Source of the DNA: Okapia johnstoni
Lineage: Eukaryota; Chordata; Mammalia; Artiodactyla; Giraffidae
Direction: 5' to 3'
Length of the DNA stretch: 64,000 nucleotides
Assembly: GCA_024291935.2 (NCBI GenBank)
Contig: CM044308.1
Location: forward strand, 115,780,501-115,844,500
Below, in pieces: positions 41,291-51,545 of this stretch. Under the pieces are notes generated by a model. The model made no database searches, was not told the origin of the DNA, and was given only the letters and a program-made list of their open reading frames with translations. Position 1 is the first letter of the stretch. Each line of letters opens with the position of its first letter. Position numbers and translations under genes: made by a program.

Positions 41291-42365
41291 GATGAATACA
41301 AGGGTTTTGAATGATATAATAAGTAACCTGGGATCAGTACAGGAAGGAGAATAAAAGCTGATTGTGGAATAGGTCTAATTGGGCAAAATCGGAGGCAGGG
41401 AGGCCAGGTAGAGGCTGCTGCCATGTTTCAGACAAGATACAGGATGGGCGTCCCAGTGAGCAGAAGGGAGAGGGTAAGGTATGGAGAGGACAGAGATGCT
41501 AGAGCCAAACCCACAGGGCCTGGTTAGTAACTGGCTGAAGAGAGAAGGGAGACAGAAGAAGCTCACAATTATAGTCACCCTCCTAGGCAGCAGGGAGGAG
41601 GTGGAGAAGTTCAGTAAGAACACAGAGGAGCCTCCACAATGCTCCAGGGAGGCCTATCACAGCCTGAAAGCCAATACACATACAGCTCCCACCAGGACCC
41701 CACCACTCACCCTAAGCTAGGTCCTAGCCAGGGTGCTCACCTGGGCAAGCTTCATTTCCTCCGCCCACCCCCGCCCCACGCTCCACTGCCAGAGCACCAT
41801 CCAAGAGCTGCAGGGGGACTTGCCTGGCTAAGGAACCGGAGCCTCTGCAATATATGTTGTTTTTCTCCGATCCATTTGGTTCTAAGTCAGCTGTAGAGGA
41901 GCTTCGCCCACAACCGCTGGTCTTTTAATTTAATTGTGTGTTGCTAGGGTGTTTTTCCCCCTGGCAAATACATCAAAATTGTCACATTGTAAATAAACAG
42001 CCTTCTTCCACCATTCAACACCCACCATCCACTGCCCTAACCCCCCCCCACACACACACACACACAGCTGCAACATCTGGAAGGAAAGGAGGCCCGCCCT
42101 GGGCATGGATCCCCCTGGAAAGCAAGGAAACACCTCTGGAAGAATGTGAGGTCTGCCTTCTGAGCCAGAGGACCTCAGGGATAGAGTCCCCTGCAAACCT
42201 CGGCCGTTTAGAGACCGCCTGGAGCCCTGGAGAGGCTGGGCTGCAAACTGGGCCATTGGGGAGCATACTTAGCTGTCTGAGCCTCAGTCTTCCTCTCTGA
42301 AAAAATGGGCTTTGCAATGAGTCAAAATGCATAGCTACAATCAGATCTTGCCAATTGTACAAAGT
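41291..42365. other. Intergenic, with a C/CA tract
   Basis: A C-run passing into (CA)n lies at 42041-42066. 41740-41800 is C-rich. No gene recognised. Confidence 0.45.
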
Positions 42366-42652
42366 TGGACTTCTCTGGTGGTGCAGTGGCTAGGAATCCA
42401 CCTCCCAATGCAGGGGACATGGGTTCCATCCCTGGTCTGGGAGGAGTCCACATGCTGAAGAGCAACTCAGCCCATATACCACGACTGCTGAGCCATCACA
42501 CCCAGAAACTGTGCTCAGGAACAAGAGAAGCCACCGCAGCGAGGAGTCTGGGCGCCCAACAAACAGCAGCCCCCACTCAGCACAACTAGGAAAAGCCCGA
42601 GCAAAGCAGCAAATACCAGTGCAGCCAAAACTAAATAAACAGAAGTATAAAA
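42366..42652 (+). mobile_element. CHR SINE
   Basis: 'ttggacttctctggtggtgc' through 'ccagtgcagccaaaactaaa'. AATTGTACA flanks it at 42353-42361 and 42653-42661. Confidence 0.93.
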
Positions 42653-42661
42653 AATTGTACA

Positions 42662-43110
42662 GATTCACAGTGGCACAGTCACAGGGGCACGCTTGGGCTT
42701 TATCCCAGCTCCATCATTTGCTGCGTGATCTTGGGCAGGTTATTTAACCTCTCTGTGCTTCAATTTCCTGGTCTGCAAAATAGAACTAATAAAGGTGCCT
42801 GAATCAAAGGACAGAGTGAGAAAGAAAGGTGGTACATTTAAAGCATCTAGAACAGGGCTTCCCTTGTGGCTCAGACGGTAAATAAACTGTCTGCAATGCG
42901 GGAGGCCCGGGTTCGATCCCTGGGTTGGGAAGATCCCCTGGAGAAAGAAATGGCAACCCACTCCAGTATTCTTGCCTGGAGAATCCCATGAACAGAGGAG
43001 CCTGGTGGGCTCCATGGAGTCGCAAAGAATCATACACGACTGAGCAACTAACACTGCACCAAGAACAGGGAGCACGTGGTAAGGGACTGATGAATGTTAG
43101 CTGCTAACGT
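42662..43110 (+). repeat. MIR SINE relic, split by Bov-tA
   Basis: 'gtgatcttgggcaggttatt', 'taacctctctgtgcttcaat' and 'ttcctggtctgcaaaataga' precede the Bov-tA; 'gcacgtggtaagggactgat' follows it. Confidence 0.83.
42856..43061 (+). mobile_element. Bov-tA SINE in MIR
   Basis: 'ggcttcccttgtggctcaga' with a well-kept B box ('gggttcgatccctgggttgg') to 'cacgactgagcaactaacac'. AGAACAGGG flanks it at 42849-42857 and 43062-43070. It is among the least diverged Bov-tA copies here. Confidence 0.94.
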
Positions 43111-43589
43111 CTCATCCAGGAGGAAACTGACGGGAGAGGCACAGCCTCCTTCTGGGTTACTCAGCCTCGAACTTCCAGGGAGAGGCCGACACAGTCTGAG
43201 GGCCAGGAGACCACACAGCAAGAATTCTTTTTGGCCGAGTTCTCCCCCTTGAAAACCAGATTCGCTGTGCAATGCCACCGCCGCCACCACAACCACCACC
43301 ACACACACACACACAACAAGGAAATCAAAGTTACAGTGGCGGGCACCTCCACTGGAAGGGAATAAGTAAAGAAACAGAGACCCCATTGGCACATTCCCAC
43401 AGGGCAAGAAAAACAGGAAGTCCTCCTCCTAGGTTGAGGTGCCAAAAGAAAAAAAACAGAAATTCACTCATTCATAAATATTAATAATCTGGCCCCTCCT
43501 GTTGGGAGCACTGAGAATCGAGCCGTGAAGAAAACTGACAATGCCCTTCCCCCCTTGGGATGTCCCCTCCGAGGGATGTGATGGGAAAG
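43111..43589. other. Intergenic, with CCA/CA simple repeat
   Basis: Simple repeat (CCACCG/CCACCA then CA) at 43272-43315. No gene recognised. Confidence 0.5.
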
Positions 43590-43800
43590 TCCCGGGTTCT
43601 GACCTGAAGGGCCATCTCTGTGGACCCCATCTTGTCACTTTTAAGCGTTGTGATCTTGAGTGAGTCATTCAACACCCCCTCCTCACCCCGGTTTTCCCCT
43701 CTGAGAAGAGGAGGCGATGGCAGCTGCCTGTAATGTTGCCACAAGGCTCAAACGAGAGCATGTGCCTCCAGGGGCTCAGTAAATGCCTGTTTCAGGGCCT
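43590..43800 (+). repeat. MIR SINE relic
   Basis: 'gttgtgatcttgagtgagtc', 'gttttcccctctgagaagag', 'acaaggctcaaacgagagca' and 'ggggctcagtaaatgcc' are in MIR order. Confidence 0.8.
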
Positions 43801-43879
43801 GACATTTTAGTCTTTAAATCTGTGCAGAAGGGATGGCTGGTTGTCTCTCCCTCGTCCCTGAGCAATGGATGGAACTCAG

Positions 43880-44240
43880 GGTTTTAGCTGAGCTCACAGT
43901 CCTCCAGGATCAACTACATTTCCCAGCCTCCCTTGCAGCTCAGTCCACACGTGTGACAAGTGGCTGTGCTCTTGGGGAAGGTGATTGGGGGCCCTCCAGC
44001 TCCACGGCTCCCTACTCCCTTCTAACTGGCTGGAAGGCAGACCCAGTGGACATGCTGGTGAGTCATCTTGCCCATGCCAAGGAGGGCAGCACCTGGAGGA
44101 AGGTGGAATGGTCAGATAGAAGGGATCCCCAACACTGAGACATCCAGCCTATAAACATGAGGTGAAAGAAAGAAAGAAGGTTTGATCTTGTTCAAGCCAC
44201 TCTTGTCTGAGGCTTGCAGTACAGCAACAGAAGAAGTATC
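43880..44240 (+). repeat. LTR-like or DNA-transposon-like ancient repeat, unassigned
   Basis: 'acatttcccagcctcccttg', 'cttctaactggctggaagg' and the end 'gttcaagccactcttgtctg' resemble a widespread mammalian repeat whose name I cannot give safely. A fragment with the same opening ('gtctcccttgcagctaggct') is at about 45375. Confidence 0.45.
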
Positions 44241-44678
44241 CCAGTTGAAGTAAGACTATTTTTCCTGAGTCACCACAGCTGTCACTGCACCTCGACTGTG
44301 AGAAGTGTAAAAAACACGAGGAGACAGGTTTTTGCACACAAGTAAAGTGATGTGTACCTGAAAGCACATGGCTCCAATGAAACCTGAGGGTGCAGGTAAG
44401 AATGGACCAGAGGGACATCAAGGATGAGAAGTCTGGGTTAGTGAGGAGGGTGATGAAGATGGAGAAGTGTGTGAAGACCTCAAGAGGTCTTATTTGGAAG
44501 ATGAGAAGACTGATGATAGAGCTGGTTACAGAGCATGACGGGGAGATGAGAGGAAGGGCAGGGAGGTGAGAAGCCCAGTCTAGGACCCATGGAGTTGAGA
44601 GGTGTGCACAACCTCCATGCAGGGGAGACATAGGGGCTGGAGGTGGAGACTTAGGGACCACCTCTCTAAGGGGATGAG

Positions 44679-44909
44679 GGCTTCCCAGGTGGTGTAATGG
44701 TAAAGAACCCACCCGCCAATGCAGGAGACATAAGAGACGTGGGTTTGATCTCTGGGTCAGGAGTCAGAAAGATCCCCTGAAGGAGGGCATGGCAACTCAC
44801 TCCAGTATTCTTGCTTGGAGAATCCCATGGACAGAGGAGCCTGGCAGGCTACAATCCATAAGGTCTCAAAAAGCCGAATACAACTGAAGCAACTTAGCAT
44901 GCATGCATG
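44679..44909 (+). mobile_element. Bov-tA SINE
   Basis: 'ggcttcccaggtggtgtaat' to 'gcaacttagcatgcatgcat'. CTCTCTAAGGGGATGA (44662-44677) and CTCTCTAAGGAGATGA (44910-44925) flank it. An internal 'caggagtcagaaagatc' spacer is a small insertion relative to other copies. Confidence 0.93.
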
Positions 44910-44989
44910 CTCTCTAAGGAGATGAAATCCAGGTCTAGGCACAGGGCTGGCCGAAACCTTTGGAAAGGAGATAGAAAAACACTCAAATA

Positions 44990-45210
44990 CATAAGCACAT
45001 GATGTGATACTTACAGAGAAGGAAAAGAGTCAGATGCTATCTAAGCCAATAGAGAGCCTGTGAGGAGGGGCAGGGCGAGCCTCCAGGACTCGATGATGTT
45101 GAAATGGAGACCTAGACTGTGTGGGGGTGGCTTACCAGTGAATCAGAGGTGGGAAATGCGGCAGAGAGGGGAACAAGCAGAGAAAACAGCATAAGCAAAG
45201 CCCTGTGGTT
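44990..45210 (+). repeat. Fragment of the unassigned dispersed repeat
   Basis: 'gaacaagcagagaaaacagc' and 'ataagcaaagccctgtggtt' match the middle of the family at 33105 and 47735; the rest is too diverged to align by eye. Confidence 0.4.
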
Positions 45211-45519
45211 GGGGAGACTTCAGCATGATAGAAGGCAGGAGCAATGAAAATATGTCATTCCTTTTGGCCGTCCAAAATGAGAATCCCCTTCCTATGTTCG
45301 AGGAGTCCCCTCCTTTTCTAGCCACACCAGCTTTCCATCCCAGGCACTAAAAATGTCAAATAATCACACAGTCAGTCTCCCTTGCAGCTAGGCTGCAGGT
45401 ACCTGACCTGGGTCAGGTCACCAGAGGCATGTGTGCCTTGTTCTGTCACCTAGGACCCAATGGTGCACAGAGAACATAGAGTCAGGGCTGCTCTGTCATT
45501 TAGGATTGTGACCTGGCAG

Positions 45520-46215
45520 GGGAGCCCTACTTTATCCAGACCCAGATCTTTATACAGAGCCCCTCTTTGCCAGACAGAGTCTGCTTTCTGACCTCCAAAG
45601 ACATAAACTTGCCATTATCTGAAAGCCCTGTGCTTGTTACACAGCCCTCTTCATAGACCCAGATGCCTGGCCTCATATACAGAATTCCACCTGGTTCTAT
45701 AGAACCCCATGCAGCTTCACAGAACTCGGCTCCTGGCTTTTCCACAAACAGATTCTAATATTGATATACAAGGACCACTTCTATTCTCCATCACTCTGGT
45801 TGGTTTTACAGAAACTTGCCCGGCTACACAGATTCCTGCCGTTTTCTTCAGAAACATGCTCGGTTGTGCTGAACCCTTGGAGATTTTGTAGAAATCCGTA
45901 TTCACAGAATCCTGCTTTGTTACAGAGAAACCTGCTGGGCTCTCTGCAGCCCTGCCCCATTAGAGAGAACTGGGCATCGTTATGGCAGGATGGTTGACTC
46001 AGACACGTGCTCTGGGGCTCAGGACCCTGCTGTCGGCCTGACCCCTGCTTGCCAAACTGATCGCACCATAGAACCCCCTTTGGCTGCATAAAGGCCTCCC
46101 AAGAGGTTCAGAATCCTGATTTTTTAAAATAGATCCCAGAGTTAGTACACAGAAACCTAGGGGCTTACACTAAATTCATCTCTATTACATAGGACCCCAG
46201 CCTGGTACATCTTCT
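45520..46215. repeat. Degenerate ~20-bp minisatellite
   Basis: About 20 decayed units share a pattern of a pyrimidine-rich start, a central ACAGAA-like core and a CCTG(C)CTGG-like end. Examples are 'cttcacagaactcggctcctgg' split around 45714, 'ttttacagaaacttgcccgg' (45803), 'tattcacagaatcctg' (45899) and 'ctttgttacagagaaacctg' (45915). Unit length varies from about 16 to 25 bp. Order and spacing are too regular for chance but too decayed for simple-repeat finders to be sure of. Confidence 0.6.
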
Positions 46216-46261
46216 CGCACGAAGCCCAGCATCACCTCTGTGACTTCCCTAAGGATGCTGC

Positions 46262-46478
46262 CGGCATTCTTGATGGCTCAGTGGGAAAAAATCCACCTAC
46301 CAATGCAACAGATGTGGGTTCGATCCTTGGGTCAGAAAGAACCCCTGGAGAAGGGAATGGCACCCCGTTCCAGTATTCTTGCCTGGGAAATCTCATGGAC
46401 AGAGGAGCCTGGCGGACTACAGTCCAGGAGATCACAAAAGAGGCAGACACGTCTTAGCAACTAAACAACAACAACAAA
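46262..46478 (+). mobile_element. Bov-tA SINE
   Basis: 'cattcttgatggctcagtgg', 'gttcgatccttgggtcagaa', 'ggagaagggaatggcacccc' to 'agcaactaaacaacaacaac'. Confidence 0.9.
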
Positions 46479-46540
46479 GCATGCTGCACCTGTACGTGCC
46501 TTTGTGAGTGGAGGGATGCGAAGAAGAGCTGAAGGTGGTC

Positions 46541-46749
46541 GTTGTGGCTTAGTCGCTCAGTCATGTCTGACTCTTGTGACCCCAAGGACTGTAGCCTGCC
46601 AGGCTCCTCTGTTCGTGGGTTTTCCCAGGCAAGAATACTGGAGTCGGTTGCCATTTCCTCCTTCAGGGTATCCTCCCGACACAGGGATTAAACCAAGGTC
46701 TCCTGAGTTGCAGGTGGATTCTTTATCAAGGGAGCCACCAAGGAAGCCC
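46541..46749 (-). mobile_element. Bov-tA SINE, antisense
   Basis: 'cttagtcgctcagtcatgtc' through 'gcaggtggattctttatcaa' to the reversed head 'ggagccaccaaggaagccc'. CTGAAGG/CTGAAGA lies at both ends. Confidence 0.92.
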
Positions 46750-46979
46750 TGAAGACCTGAAGGGTCCTCCCAATATCACCTTTGCTTTAGAGGAGGCTGG
46801 GAGGACTTGTACCCACCCCACACCCAGCATCCAGGCCCCTTTGCTCCATCCTCCCCTAACAGGTAGGACTTCAGCTTGAGCTCTGCTGAGCAAGGGGCCA
46901 GCAGGGACTCTGCTCAAGGCCTCGAGGGAGGGGCCTGAGAATCCACCCTACCTCCCTCCAGTGCTGGCCGGGGCCGCCT

Positions 46980-47220
46980 GGGCACAAATCTACTTGGACA
47001 GAAATAATCAGCCGAATTAATTTAGCTTTAAATAGCAGCACTGAGAATGTTTCCACAAAATTTTCTCCGAGGAGAGCTAAGCAGAATTAATGATGGCACA
47101 ATATCAGAGAGAAATGTTATTTATTAAGGCCTAATCATTCTGGGGTGGGGGGGAGTCATCATAATATAATAAAGTGGAAATCAGCCATCCGGCCCAGCCT
47201 GGCTGCCGCTTAGGAGCCAA
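46980..47220. promoter_or_regulatory. Candidate conserved non-coding element
   Basis: An AT-rich island in GC-rich flanks with 'gccgaattaatttagcttta', 'aagcagaattaatgatggca', 'atgttatttattaaggccta' and 'ataatataataaagtggaaa'. No transposon phrase. The TAATTA-type cores echo 21590-21870. Confidence 0.38.
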
Positions 47221-47530
47221 GGAGCCCTAGGAGAATGGTGGGGACCAGGGGAGCTTCACAGAGAAGCTTCCTGCAAAATGAACAGTTTCTCCTGGGATCT
47301 CCCTGGTGCTGGGGGCCTGATCAGGCTCCCTTGTTCCAGCCACATTTCTTATCGGCTGTGTCCACAGCAGCCCATCTGCTTCTTAGCACTGCTGAAGATG
47401 AACAGCCTTGACAATCAATGGACAAAACTCCGTCAAGAAACGGAGCTCCCCAAAAGAAGACCTGCCCCACCCCACTTCCTGTTGCCCCTCACCATAAAGC
47501 ATCCTTCCTCCATTTCTTCTCTCAACTGTT
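47221..47530. other. Intergenic, no gene recognised
   Basis: Mid-GC with overlapping chance frames (75-104 codons) that run into the CHR SINE; no motif. Confidence 0.45.
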
Positions 47531-47724
47531 TTTTGGGATTGGGGTTTTTTTGTTTTGTTTTGTTATGTTTTGGCTGCACCGGGTCTCTGTAGTGGCACAC
47601 AGGATTTTCCATCTTAGTTCCAGCATGTGGGATCTCGTTCCCTGATCCCTGATCAGGGATCAAACCCGGGCCCCCTGCACTGGGAGCGTGGAGTCTTAGC
47701 CACTGGACCACCAGGGAAGTCGCG
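47531..47724 (-). mobile_element. CHR SINE, antisense
   Basis: A (TTTTG)n tail, 'gatctcgttccctgatccct' with a duplicated 'tgatc' unit, 'gggatcaaacccgggccccc' and the reversed head 'ggaccaccagggaagtc'. TCAACTGTT flanks it (47522-47530 and 47725-47733). Confidence 0.93.
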
Positions 47725-47734
47725 TCAACTGTTA

Positions 47735-48130
47735 TTTATTGAGCACCTAAAACTGAGGGCCCAGCACTGTCCTAGATGCTGGGGAAAGAACAGTGGGAAG
47801 ATTGGCAAATGAGTAAATAAGCAAGATGATGCCTGGCAGTGATCGTGTTATGGAGACAATGAAGTGATGGGGGACAGGAGAGGTGAGCAATTTTGGCTGC
47901 ATGATCAGGGAGGAGCACTGAGAAAAGGCAGCATGGGAGCTGAGACTGGAAAGGAGTTAGTCTGGTGAAGATCTGGGGTGTGAGAAGGACTTCTAGGCAG
48001 AGGGAACAGCTCAGGTGAAGACCTGGAAGGGGGAGAAGCTTGGCTTTCTGAAGGAAGCATGAGAAAGCCAGAGTGACCGGGGCCTGGAGGTGATGGGGAG
48101 AGTGACAGTGCCTATGCTTCTAGTTGTGGG
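47735..48130 (+). repeat. Ancient mammalian repeat (unassigned)
   Basis: 'tttattgagcacctaaaact', 'cagcactgtcctagatgctg', 'gggaaagaacagtgggaaga', 'cttctaggcagagggaacag' and 'gaaagccagagtgaccgggg' give the longest ordered match to the dispersed family seen elsewhere here. Confidence 0.65.
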
Positions 48131-48340
48131 ACCAAGAGTACAGGGATGGGCCAAAGTCACCAAGGGGAAGATGAGATTCAGAGGAGAAAGAGTGAGGGGA
48201 CTCTGACTCTACAGCCACTGCCCACCCTGAGATTTTCCCCCCATTATGCTGTGACCTCCGGTGTGCCTGACACTAATGTGAGGCCTGGGAGGTCTCCACC
48301 TACACAAGTTACAGGCTACTGGACAAGGAGAGAAATTGGT

Positions 48341-48612
48341 TCACTTCAGTTCAGTTGCTCAGTTGTATCCAACTCTTTGTGACCCCAGGGACTGCAGCAC
48401 GCCAGGCCTCCCTGTCCATCACCAACTCCCAGAGTTTACCCAAACTCATGTCCATCGAGTCAGTGATGCCATCCAACCATCTCATCCTCTGTCGTCCCCT
48501 TCTCCTCCTGCCCTCAATCTTTCCCAACATCAGGGTCTTTTCAAATGAGTCAGCTCTTCGCATCAAGTGGCCAAAGTATTGGAGTTTCAGCTCCAACATC
48601 AGTCCTTCTTAG
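48341..48612 (-). mobile_element. BovB LINE, short 3' end
   Basis: The 3' (TTCAG)n tail and the last ~270 bp of the element. The frame at 48351-48599 matches the BovB C-terminus (…[18 protein letters not shown]…). Severely 5'-truncated; clear flanking repeats were not found. Confidence 0.9.
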
Positions 48613-48824
48613 GAACATTTATTAAGCAGTGGCTGTGTGCCGTCCACCACTTTTCTTAAGGGCCATGGACAGAGTAGGAAATGTCTGGAAGGAGACAGGC
48701 TTCCATGTGTTGGGGACATGCTCTCCAGGCAGTCTTCTGGGCCTGTGGTCCAAAATGCAGGTTCTAGGGTGATAAAGACATTTCATCTCTAAACTTCAGT
48801 TCTTCAACCATAAAATGGGATGAG

Positions 48825-49080
48825 GGACTTCCCTGGAGGTCCAGTGGTTAAGCATCTGCCTGCCAACGCAGAGGACACGGGTTCAATCCCTGGTGTGGGA
48901 AGATCCCACATGCCATGGGGCATCTAAGCCGATGTGCTGCAACTATTGAGCCCACAAGCCTCAACTACTGAAGCCCACGTGCCTAGAGCCCATGCTCCAC
49001 AAGAGAAGCCACGGCAGTGAGAAGCCCGTGCACAGCAATGAAGACCCAACACAGCCAAAAATAAATAGTATCAATTAAAA
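48825..49080 (+). mobile_element. CHR SINE (first of two)
   Basis: 'gggacttccctggaggtcca' to 'cacagccaaaaataaatagt'; A/T-rich tail. Confidence 0.93.
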
Positions 49081-49110
49081 ACTTAAATAAAATTTTAAAA
49101 ATCTCTAAGA

Positions 49111-49390
49111 AGGGCCTCCCTGGTCATCTAGTGGTTGATAATCCACCTGCCAATGCACGGGTCAGGGGTTCAGTCTCTGGTCTGGGAAGATCCCACATGC
49201 CTCGGAGCAACTAAAGCCCGTGCACCACAACTACTGAAGCCCACGTGCCTAGAGCCTGTGCTCTGAAACAAGAGAAGCTGCCGCGATGAGAAGCCCACAC
49301 ACCACAACAAAGAGTAACCCCTGCTTGCCACAAGCAGAGAAAGCCCACGCACAGCAACGAAGACCCAGCATAACCAAAAACAAATCTTTT
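49111..49390 (+). mobile_element. CHR SINE (second of two)
   Basis: 'gggcctccctggtcatctag' to 'ataaccaaaaacaaatcttt'. CTCTAAGAAG before and CTCTAAAAAA after suggest an insertion separate from the first. Confidence 0.92.
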
Positions 49391-49479
49391 CTTTTTTAAC
49401 TCTAAAAAAGTGAAATAAAAGAGAATGATCGTACCTACCTTGTGGAATTCTACAGGAGATTGTAGAATCTTGTGGGAAT

Positions 49480-49870
49480 TCTATAGGGTGCGAGTCAGCT
49501 GCTGTTTGGCTGACTGGGGGCAGACTCAGGGATGCCACTCGGTTGCAAGCAGTAGCAGCTGAGTGGCTTCTGCTTTACGTGGCTCTCCTACTCCATGGGC
49601 CAGCCACCTAGTTAGTTCTTGTCACAAGGGTGGCAAAAGTGTAAGACAGCAAGGAGAAACATTCCATGTCTTCAAGACTGAACTCAGAACTGTCACTTCT
49701 GCCCCATTCCATTGGCCAAAATAAGTCACATAGCCCAGCCCAGAATCCAAAGGAACTGAAGTCTACTCTGTCCACTAAGTGAAAAGAACTGCAGAGTTCC
49801 ATTACCAAGGGCTTAGACAGAAAGAGGGTTAAGATTTGGGGACAGGAATGCAATCTACTATGGGTGGGAT
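49480..49870 (+). repeat. LTR-like ancient repeat, unassigned
   Basis: 'gaactgtcacttctgcccca', 'ttccattggccaaaataagt', 'cacatagcccagcccagaat' and 'ggaatgcaatctactatggg' follow a mammalian repeat whose class I cannot settle by eye. Confidence 0.5.
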
Positions 49871-50024
49871 CCTTTGAGTCCCTAGATCCAGCTAAACCTG
49901 AGTCAGATTTACCACGTCTGTCCAGCTGATCTTTCTGCCCTGTTCACACCTGGACAGAGCCCATCTTTTGCCTAACATCAGAGACAATTTTCTCCTAAGA
50001 GAGACAGGAGGAGCCCTAGGACAT

Positions 50025-50220
50025 ATTGAGTCCCACCATGCGACAAGTACTGTGCTAGAAGCTGTCACTGAACTCTCACACTTGACCCTTAAATAATAGC
50101 TCTATGAAGGGGCTGTGAAGTAGCCCATCTTGCAGGTAGGAAATACGGTCCGTGGGGTGGTGTGACCTGTCCACGGTCTCATGGTGAGGACAGAGGTGAG
50201 CAGTCGGGGTTGAAAAGTGT
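50025..50220 (-). repeat. MIR SINE relic, antisense
   Basis: 'acaagtactgtgctagaagc', 'cttaaataatagctctatga', 'atcttgcaggtaggaaatac' and 'gtgacctgtccacggtctca' are reversed MIR. Confidence 0.8.
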
Positions 50221-50321
50221 CCAGATGGTCTGCTTGAGAACGAAGCATGTGCCTTTCTCACTTCATAACTGTGATCCTTCAATTTGGGAGTGAGGGCACA
50301 GATGGATTTTACACCACTGTC

Positions 50322-50448
50322 CCATGGGATTCCAGGCGAGAATCTGGAGTGGGTTGCCATTCCTCCAGGGAACCAAACCAGGGATCGAACCTGAGTTCCT
50401 GCATTGCAGGCAGATTCTTTACCTTCTGAGCCACCAGGGAAGGACCCT
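50322..50448 (-). mobile_element. Bov-tA SINE, antisense, internally deleted
   Basis: 'gagtgggttgccattcctcc' then 'aaccagggatcgaacctgag' and the reversed head 'gagccaccagggaagga'. About 15 bp of the usual middle is missing. Confidence 0.88.
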
Positions 50449-50491
50449 TTCTAAAGTCTTTATTGAGTTTGTTACAGTATTGCTTCTGTTT

Positions 50492-50675
50492 TATGTTTTG
50501 GTTTTTTGGCCATGAGGCATGTGGAATCCTAGCTCCCTGACCAGGGATCAAACCCACACCTTCTGCATTGGAAGGTATTTCCCTCTCCAGGGGATCATCC
50601 CTACCCAGGGATAGAACCTCGGTCTCCTGCATTGCAAGATTTTTATAGTCAGAGCCACTGAGCCACCAGGTAGGT
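50492..50675 (-). mobile_element. CHR / Bov-tA chimeric SINE segment, antisense
   Basis: 50492-50571 is a CHR tail and body ('agctccctgaccagggatca'). At about 50572 it switches without a spacer to an antisense Bov-tA ('ccctctccaggggatcatcc', 'gatagaacctcggtctcctg', 'gagccaccaggtag'). The CHR head and the Bov-tA tail are both absent. Confidence 0.8.
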
Positions 50676-50854
50676 TAGACCAGAGGGTCCTTAAAACCCC
50701 AGGGGCAGGTGGGAGGGCCAGAGGCTTCAGATCTAGATCACCTCACCTCTTCCCAGGGGACCATCCCCCAGGCTCCCCAGATTCTAGGCTCACTCCTCAG
50801 TACCTGGCCACCAGTCTCTGTGCCCATGAGCCAATCCCCTCTCTGGCTGCAGAC

Positions 50855-50945
50855 GTGATAAATATCTCCAATTACCCGCCCCCGAGCTCCGATTTGATGT
50901 TATGTTTTATTAATGGCAACCATCAGAGAAAAGCATTAGCCCACT
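50855..50945. promoter_or_regulatory. Candidate conserved non-coding element
   Basis: A repeat-free block: 'cgtgataaatatctccaatt', 'gatttgatgttatgttttat', 'taatggcaaccatcagagaa'. It contains GATAA and ATTA-type cores in an otherwise GC-rich setting. Confidence 0.35.
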
Positions 50946-51384
50946 GCGTGCCGTGAGGCTGCTGACCTCTGTTCTGAAGCCTGCGCCCGGGTGCAAAAAG
51001 GAAGGGGTATGGCGGAAAGGGCCACCCCTCTCTCTAGGTCCTCGGGCAGAGCAATGACTCCACATGCCTCCCCACGCAGGCCCCAGGCTGAACGAAAGCC
51101 ACATTTCAGCCTGGCACGTTCCACCCTTGCTAATGCTTTGTTGCTTCTTTGACTGACAAATTAGGGGTTTGAACAAAACTCGGGTGACGGAGGGGGGAAG
51201 ATGGCAGCTGCCCACTCTGCAATTAAGAGAGGCTGAGAGAAAAGGGGAGGACACTGGTCCATCCCATAAACATTCCTTCATCTGGTCCGGTTTGGGCTGA
51301 GCATTTTGAGTGGTTAGTTAATCACTGACGAATTTTCTACTCGGAGCCTACCATCTGGGTCATCACGCTGATCCAGGCTGAAAG
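50946..51384. other. Intergenic, no gene recognised
   Basis: Continues the single-copy look of 50855-50945. The 123-codon reverse frame (50910-51281) has no family feature. Confidence 0.45.
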
Positions 51385-51545
51385 TTCCCACCCAGCTTTC
51401 AGACCTGCTGTCCCAGGCCATCTGAGACTCAGGCTGGGCAAGTTCCAGTCATCCCATTAGAAAGATGGAAAACTGAGGTCTGGAGAGAGACAGTGCCTTC
51501 TGCCAGGTCAAGGTGGGTGAGCCAGTACTCGCGTTCCATGCTTCT
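51385..51545 (-). repeat. MIR SINE relic, antisense
   Basis: 'cattagaaagatggaaaact', 'gaggtctggagagagacagt' and 'tgccaggtcaaggtgggtga' are reversed MIR. Confidence 0.75.

Larger units (their letters stand above)
48750..49460 (+). repeat. MIR SINE relic, split by two CHR SINEs
   Basis: 'ctctaaacttcagttcttca' and 'accataaaatgggatga' are followed, after both CHR copies, by 'gagaatgatcgtacctacct'. Joined, these read as one MIR. Confidence 0.75.

Noticed and set aside
42856..43061. tRNA-Glu-like A and B boxes in Bov-tA SINEs read as tRNA genes
   Set aside because: The sequences continue into BovB-derived tails with target duplications and cannot fold into a complete tRNA; they are SINEs.
44149..44712. 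187-codon reverse frame with hydrophobic stretches
   Set aside because: It overlaps an old repeat and the Bov-tA at 44679; no signal, topology or family pattern that would support a membrane protein.
49445..49467. Small hairpin ATTCTACA / TGTAGAAT as a terminator or RNA structure
   Set aside because: Arms of 8 bp with a 6-nt loop in a decayed MIR/LTR-like stretch are expected by chance at this scale.
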